Shown: positions 24,493 through 35,734, numbered from the stretch's first letter. The stretch: DNA of 64,000 nt from Bradyrhizobium sp. WSM3983 (GCF_000473045.1 NZ_AXAY01000021.1:1-64000), one strand, 5' to 3'. Notes: generated from the letters alone by a model not told the origin. Numbers and translations: made by a program.

Positions 24493-25737
24493 CTACGGCT
24501 TGCGCAGAGCCGCCAGCACTTCCTGCGCCGCCCGCTCGCCGCTGTCCCTCGCCCCATGCGCCGTCGAGAAGAAGTTCGGCGAGGTCGCTTCGCCTGCGAA
24601 GAACAGCCGCCCGTCCACCGGAGCGGCGAGCACCGCACGGGCACCGGAATGGCCCGGCAGCGCGTGCGAATAGGAACCTCTGGCGAAGGGGTCCTTTGCC
24701 CAGCGGGACTCCGCGAGCGGCTTGAGCTTGCGACGGATGTCGTTGCCGAGATAGTCGGCGATCTCGTCGATGCTCTGGGCTGCGAAGGCGCCATCGCCGC
24801 CATCCTCCAACTCCCGGGCAAAGCGGCCGCCGAAAAAGCCCTCGATGCAGGGCTGGCCGAACGGGCGGATGTGGTAGGTGCCCATCGCGGTGCGCATGGT
24901 GGCGCCGCGCAGATTGCCTTCCTGCGGGAAGGCTTCGGCATCAGCGAGCGCCAGCGTCACCTTGTCGTCGACCCCGAGCGGCAGGCCGCGCGCGGAATCG
25001 ACCTTGGCAGGCAGGGGCGGGAGAAAGCGGATCGCTTCGTCAGCGAGCAGGTTGGTCGGAACTGTGATGATCACCTTCTCCGCGGCGAGCGTGCCCAGCG
25101 ACGTCTCGAGGCGGATGCGTGGGCCGGAATGGTCGATCAGGGCAACATTGCAGTTGAGCACCACAGGCGCGGCCGCGCCGTAGGCCGCGACCAGTGCGCC
25201 ATACCCGGTCCGCACCCGCCAATTGAAGTAAGTGTCCTCGTAGGCCTCCATGTCGAGGATCGAGACCTGGTCGAGCTCGCAGCCGTTCACATAGGTCGAG
25301 ACCGCATCGATCATCGGATTCCAGCAATTGCCGGGCTCGAGATAGCAGTCGGCCGCCCGATCCTCGCCATTTGCTGCTGCGTCCCAGAGACGCTCGTAGA
25401 ATTCGTCGATCGCGAGCACGAAGGCCTCGCGCTCACGCTCCGGAAATACGTCGCCAAAAGCGCGATCGCCCCAGGGCGGCAGATCGGTGTTGAGCTCAAA
25501 CTTGAGCCGCTGGGCAATCGGGACAAAGGAATTTTTGTCCGCCGAATGCAGCCAGCCACAGCCGATATCGAAGGTCACGTCCGGCGAGGCTTGCACGGTC
25601 CAGGCGCGCCCGCCGATCCGGTCCCGCGCTTCCAGCACGATCACGGATAGGCCAGAGCCTTGCAGCGCGTCCGCCGCGCCGAGCCCGGCAGCGCCTGCAC
25701 CGATGATCGCGACGTCGACGGAGGAGGGAAGGGACAT
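24493..25737 (-). CDS. Flavin-containing amine oxidase family protein
   Basis: The 414-residue protein has the FAD dinucleotide motif VAIIGAGAAGLGAADALQ (about 8-25), the ARDRIGGRAWT (GG doublet), and a C-terminal FAD segment GRLFFAGEATSPNFFSTAHGARDSGERAAQEVL. This is the monoamine oxidase/protoporphyrinogen oxidase superfamily; substrate is unknown and a polyamine or amino acid is only a guess. The ATG at 25737 follows GGAGG-like sequence; the frame upstream is repeat DNA. Confidence 0.9.
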   Translation of the reverse strand: MSLPSSVDVAIIGAGAAGLGAADALQGSGLSVIVLEARDRIGGRAWTVQASPDVTFDIGCGWLHSADKNSFVPIAQRLKFELNTDLPPWGDRAFGDVFPEREREAFVLAIDEFYERLWDAAANGEDRAADCYLEPGNCWNPMIDAVSTYVNGCELDQVSILDMEAYEDTYFNWRVRTGYGALVAAYGAAAPVVLNCNVALIDHSGPRIRLETSLGTLAAEKVIITVPTNLLADEAIRFLPPLPAKVDSARGLPLGVDDKVTLALADAEAFPQEGNLRGATMRTAMGTYHIRPFGQPCIEGFFGGRFARELEDGGDGAFAAQSIDEIADYLGNDIRRKLKPLAESRWAKDPFARGSYSHALPGHSGARAVLAAPVDGRLFFAGEATSPNFFSTAHGARDSGERAAQEVLAALRKP

Positions 25738-25754
25738 GGCGTCGTCTATTTCGT

Positions 25755-25840
25755 CGTTATGCCCGGGCTTGTCCCGGGCATCCACGCAGTTCCTGCCCAG
25801 TATCAAGGACGTGAATGGCCGGGACAAGCCCGGCCATGAC
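25755..25840. repeat. Pair of CCGGGCTTGTCCCGG-type palindromes
   Basis: ATGCCCGGG...CCCGGGCAT and ATGGCCGGG...CCCGGCCAT hairpins lie in tandem between typA and the amine oxidase gene, both on the minus strand. A third relative is at 34432-34456. They may terminate or stabilise transcripts. Confidence 0.65.
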
Positions 25841-25861
25841 GGCTTCTGTGTAGGGGCGCGC

Positions 25862-27688
<1,827 letters not shown>

Positions 27689-28107
27689 GAGTGAGCTTCT
27701 TTGCGGTCGAACAATGGGTTAAGCGCGATCTCGCCGGTCAAGCCGGGACCTCTTCACGGACAACGCTGAAACGTGGAAAACGGGGCCTATTACACCCAAA
27801 AAGGAAACCCGGCCATATCGACCGGGCGCCTTACGCGTTTGCGGCGCAATATAGGGAAAAAACGCCAAAAAACAATGCGTTCTTTCGAGGTTGGTTGACT
27901 GAATTTTGTCCGGGAATCCCCGGAGCTTAAGCGATCCCGGGCCAAACTGGCCCCTTTATTCGTGGGCCGGCCGCCCCAATTGGCCCCGCGCCGAGCTTTG
28001 GTCCGTTTCCTCGGTCGGATAGACCCCGTCCTCGGCTGCAAAAGCCGTGCTCCAGCGATGCGCTGGCGGCGGCGTTGCAGAGGCGCGGCGCGTGACCGCG
28101 CTTTAGC
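27689..28107. other. Intergenic region between typA and the PhoD-type gene
   Basis: No gene is supported here. It holds the typA leader (minus strand) with a CTATAT hexamer at 27849-27854, and GC-rich sequence without clear hairpins next to the 3' end of the phosphatase gene. The A/T-rich block near 27850-27900 stands out from its surroundings. Confidence 0.5.
27849..27875 (-). promoter_or_regulatory. Candidate typA promoter
   Basis: On the minus strand, TTGTTT (27875-27870) and CTATAT (27854-27849) resemble rhizobial -35 and -10 boxes. The 15-bp spacer is shorter than ideal. The leader to the typA ATG would be about 160 nt. Confidence 0.3.
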
Positions 28108-29655
28108 TCAGGCGAATTTCGGATCGAGCGTGGTGGACCATAGCGCGACGTCGGCGCGGTCGCGCAGCGTCACCGTCATCTGGCCCGAGGCGCCGTCGAT
28201 CTTGACGTGGCCGAAGAACTGCATGCCGGCCGACGGCGGCAGGTTCTGCTTGTCGAGGCCGGGTGCCTTGATGAAACGCACGTCGGGGCCGAAGGTGTTG
28301 TCGAGCTCGTTCGGACCAAACGTTCCGGCGTGCAGCGGACCCGAGACGAATTCCCAGAACGGCTCGAAATCCTGGAACTGCGCCTTGTTCGGATCGTAAT
28401 AATGCGCGGCGGCGTAGTGCACGTCCGCCGTCAGCCACACCGTATTCTTGATCGGCGCCATCTTGATGAAGCGCAGGATGTCGGCGATCTCGAGCTCGCG
28501 ACCGCGCGCCGGGCCGTCACCTTGCGCGAAAGCTTCCGAACCCTTCTTGTTGGTCGCATCGTCATAGACGATCAGGCTGAGCGGCATGTCGGAGGCAATC
28601 ACCTTCCATGTCGCGCGCGAGTTGAGCAGGCCGCGCTTCAGCCAGGCCATCTGCTCCGGCCCGAGGAAATAGCTGGCAGGGCCGTACTCCGTCTCGAGAT
28701 TGGCGCCGTTCGGGCCGCGATAGCTGCGCTCGTCGAGCACGAACACGTCGAGATGCGGGCCGTAGGAGATCTGGCGATAGACCCGGCCCGGCTCGACGAT
28801 GCTCTCGCGCATCGGATACATCTCGTGGAACGCGCGGCCGGCGCGCGCCGCGAGCAGCGAGATGTCGCGCACCTTGTAGGTCGCCGGCAGATCCTTCGAC
28901 AGCGACCAGTTGTTGGTCACCTCGTGGTCGTCCCACTGCACGAAGATCGGCACTTCGGCATTGAAGGCGCGGACATTGTCGTCGGTGAAATTGTATTTGT
29001 GCGCCGCGCGATACTCGTCCAGCGTCTCGGCGACCTTCGCCTTCTCGGGGATCGTGACGTTCTTCCAGATCTTGCCGTCGGCAAGCTTGACCTCGGAGGG
29101 GATCACGCCGTCGGCGTAGATGGTGTCGCCGGAATGCAGCAGGAAATCCGGCCGGTGTTTTCGCATGGCGGCGAAAGTCAACATGCCGCCGTCATCGGGA
29201 TTGATGCCCCAACCCTGGCCTGCGACGTCGCCGCCCCAGACGAAGCTGACGTCGCGGCGGTCGGCCGGCGCGGTCCGGAAGCGGCCGACCACCGGCTCGC
29301 CCTCGATGGCGGTGTGGGAGAGATCGCGGAAGCGGACGCGGTAGAAGATGTCCTGGCCGCCCGGGAGATTGTCCACCAGCATCTTCGCGGTGAAGTCGCT
29401 CTCGGGCAGCGCCGCGATCGGCGGCAACGCGCGGGCGTCCTTGAACGATTCCGTCGTCGCCACCTCGACCAGCATCTGCGCGGGCCGGTCGGCCCGCGCC
29501 CAGACCACGCCGCCGTCGACGGTGACGTCGCCGGACTGGACGCCATGGGTGACCACAGGCCGGTCGGCCGCGCGCGACAGATGCGGCATCGCAAACGCAC
29601 CAAGTGCACCGGCGCTGGTCGTGAGGAAGTTGCGGCGGGAGAATTTGATCTTCAT
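28108..29655 (-). CDS. phoD: Tat-exported alkaline phosphatase D family protein (PhoD)
   Basis: PhoD enzymes are calcium/iron-dependent periplasmic phosphatases or phosphodiesterases. The 515-residue protein begins with a Tat signal (FSRRNFLTTSAGALGAFA, cleaved about residue 30), an N-terminal PhoD_N domain (about 35-130), and a metallophosphatase domain with HSGDTIYADG, WDDHEVTNNW, VLDERSYRG and LTADVHYAAAHYYDP, which carry the metal ligands. It may belong to the Pho regulon, but I could not make out a confident Pho box. The next gene upstream is a TAXI receptor on the same strand. Confidence 0.93.
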   Translation of the reverse strand: MKIKFSRRNFLTTSAGALGAFAMPHLSRAADRPVVTHGVQSGDVTVDGGVVWARADRPAQMLVEVATTESFKDARALPPIAALPESDFTAKMLVDNLPGGQDIFYRVRFRDLSHTAIEGEPVVGRFRTAPADRRDVSFVWGGDVAGQGWGINPDDGGMLTFAAMRKHRPDFLLHSGDTIYADGVIPSEVKLADGKIWKNVTIPEKAKVAETLDEYRAAHKYNFTDDNVRAFNAEVPIFVQWDDHEVTNNWSLSKDLPATYKVRDISLLAARAGRAFHEMYPMRESIVEPGRVYRQISYGPHLDVFVLDERSYRGPNGANLETEYGPASYFLGPEQMAWLKRGLLNSRATWKVIASDMPLSLIVYDDATNKKGSEAFAQGDGPARGRELEIADILRFIKMAPIKNTVWLTADVHYAAAHYYDPNKAQFQDFEPFWEFVSGPLHAGTFGPNELDNTFGPDVRFIKAPGLDKQNLPPSAGMQFFGHVKIDGASGQMTVTLRDRADVALWSTTLDPKFA

Positions 29656-29763
29656 GGGGATGGCCTCGATATCGCGAGGGACGGTCGCCCAGGCGGCAGC
29701 CGCCACGATGAAGTCAGACGCTATATTGAGACAATGTGACGCGGCAATTACGCGCGCAAGCGT

Positions 29764-31209
29764 TTATGCGTTGCCGGCGGCCCGGAATTGCGCGCCGGTG
29801 CGTTGCAGGTTCTGCGGCAGGCTGGACAGCACCGCCTTGCGGTCGGCGACCGCAGTGTGGAATTGGTCGAGCACAATGTTGAACGCGGTCAACGCGCCCT
29901 CCTCGATCGCGCCGTGATCGTAGCAGCGCAAGGTGTCGCGCAAGATCTCGTCGGCCTCGGCCTGCATCTGGTCGAGCTCGTCGGTCGTCTCGCTCTTTCG
30001 TGCCGCGGCAATCATGTCGAGCAGGCGTTCGCGCAGATGGCTGTTGCCATTGCGCTCGTCCTTCTTCAGGTAGCCGGCGAACCACGCGCCGAGCGAGCCC
30101 GTGGCCGAGAGCGCCATCAGGCTCCACCAGATGTAATCGCTGTACTTGTCGAGGAAGGTCTTCTCCTCGCCGTCGACGAAGGCGGCCGCGCCCGGATGCA
30201 CGGGGATCACAGCATCCTTATCGGTATCGGGCGTTTCGATCTTGGCGGCCAGCGGGAATTCGGTCACCAATTGCTGGCGCACGGCGAAGAGCTGCCGGGT
30301 GAAGGCCGCGACGGTGGTTTCCGACAGGCCTTTGCGCGCCACGATGTGATGGGAAAAGCTGATCGTCTTGACCTCGTCGTCGGGCCGGTCGGGCGAGCCG
30401 CCGTAAGTGCCGGCGGGAATTTCCGACGCCTCATAGACCGGATGGTTCTGTGCGATCGCGTCCGCCGAATCGATCGCGAGGAAAGTCGGCGCACCGCCAT
30501 CCTTGGCGGTGGCCGCGATCGCGTCCGACGTGATCTTGCTGTTGACAGGGCCGGCAGCGAGATAGACGTCGGCTTTCTGCGACTTGATCGCTTCGGCGAC
30601 TTCGCTCGCCGGGAACTGCACGATCTCGACCTTGGCGGGATCGACGCCGTATTGTTGCAGGATCACCTTGAGCAAATTGACATTGGCCTGCGTCCGGCCG
30701 ACCACGCCGACGCGATGGCCGGCGAGCTGCGCGATCTTGGTGATCTTCGCGCCCTTCTTCTTGCCCTTGCCGGGCACGGACCACAACACCACGACATTCT
30801 TGCGCAGCGTCGCGACGGCTTGCGCGTTCTTGGGGACATCGAGATCGCCGCGAACGATGGCGAGATCGGCCCTGCCCTCGGCGAGCAGATTCGCGCTGGC
30901 GGTGGCGCCGTCGGTCTGGACCGGGCGCAGCCGCACGAAGCCCTTGCTCTGCGCGAACGCCTGCGTCAGGGCCTGCACCACCTTGACGTCGTCGCTGTTG
31001 GCGGGACCGACCGCGATCTTCAGCATCACCGGTCGCATCGCGAAATAGTAGCCGCCGGCCAGCGCGCCGACGATAGCGAGCACCAGTGCCAGAGACACGA
31101 GCGCGGTCTTCCGCGCCGCGGATCGCGGCGAAGGCGGAGAGGGCGTTTCGGCCAGGTTCGACTCCCCGGTCATCGATCTCCCAAACAGGCGCTTCAGGCT
31201 CAGTTTCAT
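29764..31209 (-). CDS. TAXI-family solute receptor, anchored at both ends
   Basis: TAXI proteins bind solutes (often glutamate or dicarboxylates) for TRAP transporters. This 481-residue protein has a single N-terminal membrane helix (about 35-58) instead of a cleaved signal, a TAXI binding domain (about 62-350), a second helix (about 359-381, YIWWSLMALSATGSLGAWFA), then 100 mostly charged helical residues probably in the cytoplasm. No TRAP membrane subunits (dctQ, dctM) are in the window. A sensor or adaptor role rather than transport is an inference. Confidence 0.87.
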   Translation of the reverse strand: MKLSLKRLFGRSMTGESNLAETPSPPSPRSAARKTALVSLALVLAIVGALAGGYYFAMRPVMLKIAVGPANSDDVKVVQALTQAFAQSKGFVRLRPVQTDGATASANLLAEGRADLAIVRGDLDVPKNAQAVATLRKNVVVLWSVPGKGKKKGAKITKIAQLAGHRVGVVGRTQANVNLLKVILQQYGVDPAKVEIVQFPASEVAEAIKSQKADVYLAAGPVNSKITSDAIAATAKDGGAPTFLAIDSADAIAQNHPVYEASEIPAGTYGGSPDRPDDEVKTISFSHHIVARKGLSETTVAAFTRQLFAVRQQLVTEFPLAAKIETPDTDKDAVIPVHPGAAAFVDGEEKTFLDKYSDYIWWSLMALSATGSLGAWFAGYLKKDERNGNSHLRERLLDMIAAARKSETTDELDQMQAEADEILRDTLRCYDHGAIEEGALTAFNIVLDQFHTAVADRKAVLSSLPQNLQRTGAQFRAAGNA

Positions 31210-31362
31210 CTTGGCCGGCGATTTACGCCCGCAATTGTAGCAAATTTCTTGTCCGGCGGGGTTACATCTCCGTCATGGTTAGCGGATCGGCCCAATCCCG
31301 GTATGAACCCCGGCCGTATGCACGGTGTTAGGGTAAAGTTCCCCTGAAAAACGGAGGCCATC

Positions 31363-31665
31363 ATGGCAGAGCGGCTATCGGCGGATGCACGCAAACAGGC
31401 GCTGGGCGGTATCCCCGGCTGGACCGAAATCCAGGGGCGGGATGCCATCGGGAAAACCTTTGTCTTCAAGGATTTCAACGAGGCCTTCGGTTTCATGACC
31501 CGCGCGGCGCTGGTCGCCGAGAAGATGGATCACCACCCCGAATGGCGCAATGTCTACAAGACGGTGGAGGTCGTGCTGTCGACCCACGACGCCGGTGGCG
31601 TGACCAAGCTCGACATCGCGCTCGCCACGGCGATGAATGCCATCGCAAAGCTGACGCCTGGCTGA
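31363..31665 (+). CDS. phhB: 4a-hydroxytetrahydrobiopterin dehydratase (pterin carbinolamine dehydratase)
   Basis: The 100-residue protein dehydrates 4a-hydroxytetrahydropterin so that the pterin cofactor of aromatic amino acid hydroxylases can be recycled. The active-site signature EKMDHHPEW (His-His pair, about 57-65) is intact, followed by VYKTVEVVLSTHDAGGVT. Phenylalanine hydroxylase is not in the window. The ATG follows GGAGG. Confidence 0.95.
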   Translation: MAERLSADARKQALGGIPGWTEIQGRDAIGKTFVFKDFNEAFGFMTRAALVAEKMDHHPEWRNVYKTVEVVLSTHDAGGVTKLDIALATAMNAIAKLTPG

Positions 31666-31755
31666 CATCTTGCAGGCAGGATGCGCATCCCCATGTTGTG
31701 ATCAGCATTTGATGCGGCCATCCGCCGCGTCGGGCTGAACGGGAGTTTTTCGAAC

Positions 31756-32130
31756 ATGGCTGCCGAACACAGCGTCGGCTTCGAGCCGGCCGATCGGCTC
31801 GCGGAGGATCGTGAAAGCGTGCGCCGACGCTTCTGGCGCAAGCTGAAGCGCGTCGTCGCGCATCTGCCGTTCGCCGAAGATCTGCTCGCCGCCTATTACT
31901 GCGCGTTCGACCGGCAGACGCCGCGCCATGTCCAGGCGTCGCTGCTGGGCGCGATTGCCTATTTCATCCTGCCGTTCGACTTCATTCCGGACGTAATGCC
32001 GGTTCTCGGCTTCACCGATGACGCCGCCATTCTCGCCACCGCCATCCGCATGGTCGCCGGCCATATCACGTCGGAGCACCGCGAAGCTGCTCGCGCCGTG
32101 CTGAAACGCGGCGTGGACGAGGCGGAGTAG
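31756..32130 (+). CDS. YkvA family protein (DUF1232)
   Basis: The 124-residue protein has the DUF1232 core AIAYFILPFDFIPDVMPVLGFTDDAAIL (about 72-99), a helix with the PxDxIPD turn, probably membrane-associated. Function is unknown. It lies 90 bp after the pterin dehydratase and convergent with a TAXI gene; only 2 bp separate their ends. Confidence 0.9.
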   Translation: MAAEHSVGFEPADRLAEDRESVRRRFWRKLKRVVAHLPFAEDLLAAYYCAFDRQTPRHVQASLLGAIAYFILPFDFIPDVMPVLGFTDDAAILATAIRMVAGHITSEHREAARAVLKRGVDEAE

Positions 32131-32132
32131 CG

Positions 32133-33299
32133 CTACTTCTTCTCCGGCCGCGCCTGAGCGCGCGCATTCTCCGCGTCCCAGGCCTGGAATTGCTTGAACA
32201 GCGTCTCCTTGTCCGCGTCGGACACTTTCGCAGCCGCAGGGTTCTGTTTCAAAAAGGCCTCGAAGCGCTGCCGCGTCACCGGCTCGACGCCGTGGCTGTT
32301 GAGCCATTGCTGCGCCACCGGCAACCTGTTCCAACCCGCCAGGGGCGCCGCGAGCGAAACCTCCTTCCACTTGGGATGGAACGGCGGGTTCTGCAGCGCG
32401 GGGAATTTCGTGAAGAACGCATCTACGAACAGCGCGAGCTTGCGATAGCGCTCGGTGTTCGGCGCCCAGTTGTAGGCCGCGAGCACCGCGGGCACCGCGA
32501 TCGTGTCCACGCTCTCGCCGTCCTTGATCAGGTTCGGATAGTCCTTAGGCGTCAGCGTCGCCGGCAGATAGTCGCTCTGCAAGGGTTTTGCATAGTCGAC
32601 GGTCGCGAGATGGAAGCGGCCGTCATTGCCGAAGGTCGAGACCGATTTGTACGGCTTGCCGCCGACCACGACGACAGCGTCGATCTCGCCCGCTTTCAGC
32701 TTCTCCATCGCGATACGTTGCTCGACATAGACGAATTTCGCCTTGATTCCGAGTCGTTCGAACACCGTCAGGGCGGTGACGAAGGTACCGCCGTTGGGCA
32801 AGTCGACGCTCACTGTCTTGCCTTCGAGATCTTTCAGCGTCGCCACTGATTTCGGCGCGATCACCTGCATCTCTTCGTTGTAGAGCTTGGTTACATAGGT
32901 GAACTGCCGCTTGATGTCCTTGGCAAAGCCCTTGCGCTCGAGATAGTCGAGCGTGTCTGCGCGCACAACGCCGAGATCGACGCCTTGCAGGAACAGGATG
33001 TCGGCGACGCTCTGCACCGAGCCGCGGCCGACGATCGGCAGCACGCGGATCTTGTTGCCGTCGTCGAGCACGGAGGCGAGGTCGGCACCGAACTGCACAT
33101 AGGTGCCGCCGATCGTTCCGGTGATCAGCGTGACCGTGTTGGCGTTCAGCGCCTGTTTGGTCGAGCTCGAGCCGAACTGGAAGATGGCCTTCAGGCTGTC
33201 CGAGACTTTAGCCGGATCATATTCGGTCTGCTCTGCGCGCGCGGCGAAAGCACAGATCGTCATGATGGCGGCAAGCGCCATTCTCAAAGCGTTACGCAT
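32133..33299 (-). CDS. TAXI-family TRAP transporter solute-binding protein
   Basis: The 388-residue protein has a cleaved signal (1-22, ending AARA before EQ) and a TAXI domain with VTLITGTIGGTYVQFGADLA (ligand loop), DLGVVRADTLDYL and LEGKTVSVDLPNGGTFVTA. It is a periplasmic soluble receptor. The TRAP membrane component is not nearby. It is a distant relative of the membrane-anchored receptor at 29764. Ends 2 bp from the YkvA gene. Confidence 0.9.
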   Translation of the reverse strand: MRNALRMALAAIMTICAFAARAEQTEYDPAKVSDSLKAIFQFGSSSTKQALNANTVTLITGTIGGTYVQFGADLASVLDDGNKIRVLPIVGRGSVQSVADILFLQGVDLGVVRADTLDYLERKGFAKDIKRQFTYVTKLYNEEMQVIAPKSVATLKDLEGKTVSVDLPNGGTFVTALTVFERLGIKAKFVYVEQRIAMEKLKAGEIDAVVVVGGKPYKSVSTFGNDGRFHLATVDYAKPLQSDYLPATLTPKDYPNLIKDGESVDTIAVPAVLAAYNWAPNTERYRKLALFVDAFFTKFPALQNPPFHPKWKEVSLAAPLAGWNRLPVAQQWLNSHGVEPVTRQRFEAFLKQNPAAAKVSDADKETLFKQFQAWDAENARAQARPEKK

Positions 33300-33317
33300 G
33301 ATGTCCCCTGAAGTGTT

Positions 33318-34205
33318 CTAGTTCTGAAACTGGGCGAGGCGCTGACGCGCCTCCGCCGATCCGAGCTTTGCGGCCCGCTGATACCAGTCACGTGCGGCCG
33401 ATGCGTCGGCAATGACGCTCCGCGCATCGCTGGTGCCGAGCACCGCGGGATCATAGGTCTGCGCCAGCAGAAGCGCAGCCGCTGTATCCCCCGCATTGGC
33501 TGCGCGTTCGAGCAGCAGGCGTGCTGAGGCGATGTCGCCGACGCCGATCAGGCTCCTTGCGCGCGTCATCAGCCCAGCCAGCGTGTCGGCGTCGAGCGTC
33601 CTGACGGGCTCGGGCGGTGCAGGCTGTGCCGCGACGGGCGCCGGCACTTGTACGAGCGCTTGAACCGGTGCCTGTACCGGTGCTTGTACCGGTGCCTGGG
33701 CTTGCAGCGCGATCTGATAGGCGCTCGCGATCGCTTCGCGGCTTGGCACTGTTGGTGCGGGCAAGCTCTGCGTATCGGCGCTCGCCAGCATCGTGTTGGT
33801 CACGCGGGCGGAATCCTTGATCGGGACCTGCCGTGCAACCGGCGGATTGGCCGGAGCGGTGGTCTGCTCGGGAGCCTTGCTCGTCGTGCCATCGGCATTG
33901 GCGGTGACGAAGCTGCGCAGGTCGGATTGAAACAGCGTGACCAGGATCGCCGCGGCGGATACCACCAGGACCGCAGCGAGAACGCGCCGGATGATCCTTG
34001 CTTTGGAGCGCAACTCCAGCGGCGCATATTCCTGTGGGTCCGGCGCCCCGAGCGGGTCCGACAGGAACAGCGGAATTGGATCGTCGGAAAGGTCAACCCG
34101 TGCGGCGCGCGCACGAAGGTAGGACTTGGCGAGTGGACGCAATGCAGCTTGATCGGGGTCGAACGCCCGCGACTCCCTGGACGGACGGGATACCGTCGTC
34201 TCCAT
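33318..34205 (-). CDS. SEL1/TPR-repeat membrane protein
   Basis: The 295-residue protein has a cytoplasmic N-terminus, one membrane helix (about 70-90) and a Pro/Gln/Val linker with a short repeated unit (QAPVQAPV, about 178-200). SEL1-like repeats close the protein (about 225-290; ARSLIGVGDIASARLLLERA, ASAARDWYQRAAKLGSAEARQRLAQ). SEL1 proteins act as scaffolds at the membrane or in the periplasm. ATG at 34205 follows GGGAG; a longer frame upstream is unsupported. It follows the TAXI gene's start by 18 bp and is probably upstream of it in one operon. Confidence 0.78.
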   Translation of the reverse strand: METTVSRPSRESRAFDPDQAALRPLAKSYLRARAARVDLSDDPIPLFLSDPLGAPDPQEYAPLELRSKARIIRRVLAAVLVVSAAAILVTLFQSDLRSFVTANADGTTSKAPEQTTAPANPPVARQVPIKDSARVTNTMLASADTQSLPAPTVPSREAIASAYQIALQAQAPVQAPVQAPVQALVQVPAPVAAQPAPPEPVRTLDADTLAGLMTRARSLIGVGDIASARLLLERAANAGDTAAALLLAQTYDPAVLGTSDARSVIADASAARDWYQRAAKLGSAEARQRLAQFQN

Positions 34206-34509
34206 GGTGTGATGCTCCCCATTACTGACGCAACGCAGGGGCTCTCCCGGTTTCAGTCTTCTTGTTGTTGTCCAGAAGCGCCCCGTAAACTGGAACCGGT
34301 AAATCGCCGTCCGATTCAGCCCAAAAAACGACGGCGATTGGCGCGAATCGGGAGATATTTGGGTTTGATTGGGGCGAAGCGGCGGAATGCACCACAATGT
34401 TGGCCGCGATGGTTGAGTGGATGAGAATGCAAATGGCCGGGACAAGCCCGGCCATTGAGACGAATTGAGAGCTGCATTCGCGCTCGTCACCTGCAAGCGC
34501 GTCGGTTCC
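34206..34509. other. Intergenic region between SEL1-protein and quinone oxidoreductase genes
   Basis: It holds the leader of the minus-strand SEL1-protein gene and a hairpin at 34432-34456. No other gene is supported. Confidence 0.5.
34432..34456. terminator. Hairpin of the CCGGGACAAGCCCGG type
   Basis: AATGGCCGGG pairs with CCCGGCCATT around a 5-base loop (10 bp). It belongs to the same repeat family as 25755-25840 and may end the quinone oxidoreductase transcript. Confidence 0.5.
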
Positions 34510-35484
34510 TCACGGATGCAAGATCACCTTGCCCATGGCCTGGCGACCCGCAAGCACCTTCAGTGCATCGGCGGTCTGCGCCAGCGGGAAGGTGCGGTCG
34601 ACGTGCGAGGAGATCTTTCCTTCCGCCGTCCACTTCACGAGCTTCTCGAGATTGGCGCGGTTCTTCTCCGGGTTGAGCCGGGCCCAGGCGCCCCAGAACA
34701 CGCCGCGGATGTCGCAGCCCTTCAGCAGCGCGAGGTTCAGCGGCATCTTTGGAATGTCGCCGGCGGCAAAGCCGATCACGAGGAAGCGGCCTTCCCAGGC
34801 GATCGAACGCAGCGCAGCTTCCGCATACGCACCACCCACCGGATCGAAGATGATGTCGACGCCCTTGCCGCCCGTGAGCTTGCGCAGGCCTTCCTTCAGA
34901 TCTTCCTTGCCATAGTTCAGCGTCAGTTCGGCGCCGTGTGCTTTGGCGAATTCGAGCTTCTCGTCCGACGAGGCGCAGGCGATCACCTTCAGGCCCATCA
35001 GCTTGCCGAGCTCGCAGGCAGCTAAGCCCGTGCCGCCGGCGGCGCCGAGCACCGCGAGCGTCTCGCCCGGCTTCGGGCTCGCGCGATCTTCCAACGCATG
35101 CAGCGCGGTGCCATAGATGATGATGATGCCGGCCGCGCGGTCGTAGTCGAGATTGTCGGGAATCTTCACGATCGTTGCCGCCGGTAGCGCGATCTTTTCA
35201 CGCGCGCCGTTGTGGCCGCAGGAGGCGACCACGCGATCGCCGACCTTGAGGTCAGTGACACCAGGGCCGATGCTCTCAATCACGCCGGAGACTTCTGCGG
35301 CCGGCGAGAACGGGAACGGTGGCTTGATCTGATACTTGCCCTGAATCATCAGGATGTCGAAGAAGTTCAGCGCCGCCGCCTTGATCGCGATCACGGCTTC
35401 GCCGGGACCGGCCACCGGATCCGGCACATCGGCGAGCACGAGATCGTCGGGCTGGCAGTATTGCGAGCAGAGGATGGCTTTCAT
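34510..35484 (-). CDS. NADPH:quinone oxidoreductase family protein (zinc-free MDR)
   Basis: The 324-residue protein is a quinone-oxidoreductase-like MDR with an N-terminal GroES-like domain (PVAGPGEAVIAIKAAALNFFDILMIQGKY) and a Rossmann segment AVLGAAGGTGLAACELGKLMG (about 143-163). The zinc ligands of alcohol dehydrogenases are absent, as in QOR. It reduces quinones or enones with NADPH; substrate is unknown. Length is typical. It is divergent from an SDR gene. Confidence 0.92.
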   Translation of the reverse strand: MKAILCSQYCQPDDLVLADVPDPVAGPGEAVIAIKAAALNFFDILMIQGKYQIKPPFPFSPAAEVSGVIESIGPGVTDLKVGDRVVASCGHNGAREKIALPAATIVKIPDNLDYDRAAGIIIIYGTALHALEDRASPKPGETLAVLGAAGGTGLAACELGKLMGLKVIACASSDEKLEFAKAHGAELTLNYGKEDLKEGLRKLTGGKGVDIIFDPVGGAYAEAALRSIAWEGRFLVIGFAAGDIPKMPLNLALLKGCDIRGVFWGAWARLNPEKNRANLEKLVKWTAEGKISSHVDRTFPLAQTADALKVLAGRQAMGKVILHP

Positions 35485-35622
35485 GGCGGCACCTTCTTGA
35501 GAGCGCGTGCTGAGACGGCACGTGGCGTTTCGACGGAAATATAGTTGGGCTGGTTTTGCCGGATTTAGGCACGGGCGACAATCCGGTTTCTTTGCCCAAA
35601 GCGATGCGCAGGCCTATCCTCA

Positions 35623-35706
35623 CGTCATCGCGAGCGCAGCGAAGCAAATCCAGAATCCGTCCTGCGGAAATAGTCTTGATTGCTTTTGCTTCGCTCGCAA
35701 TGGCGG
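35623..35706. repeat. Family A palindromic repeat (TCATTGCGAGCGAAGC type), copy 1
   Basis: The left arm TCATCGCGAGCGCAGCGAAG leads to AATCCAGAATCC, and the right arm reads TTGATTGCTTTTGCTTCGCTCGCAATGGCG. Both arms are present but degraded. It lies 29 bp upstream of the SDR start at 35735, so it sits in its leader. Other copies: 38760, 41762, 55321. Confidence 0.75.
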
Positions 35707-35734
35707 AAACTCTGTGGAGAAGGGGATTCAAACG

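Noticed and set aside
29656..29763. Pho box upstream of the PhoD-type gene
   Set aside because: Only partial GTCA-like matches occur, without the expected 11-bp repeat spacing.
28207..31347. Very long plus-strand frames opposite the PhoD and TAXI genes
   Set aside because: Their translations are Arg/Asp/His-rich with no domain, typical of antisense frames in high-GC DNA.
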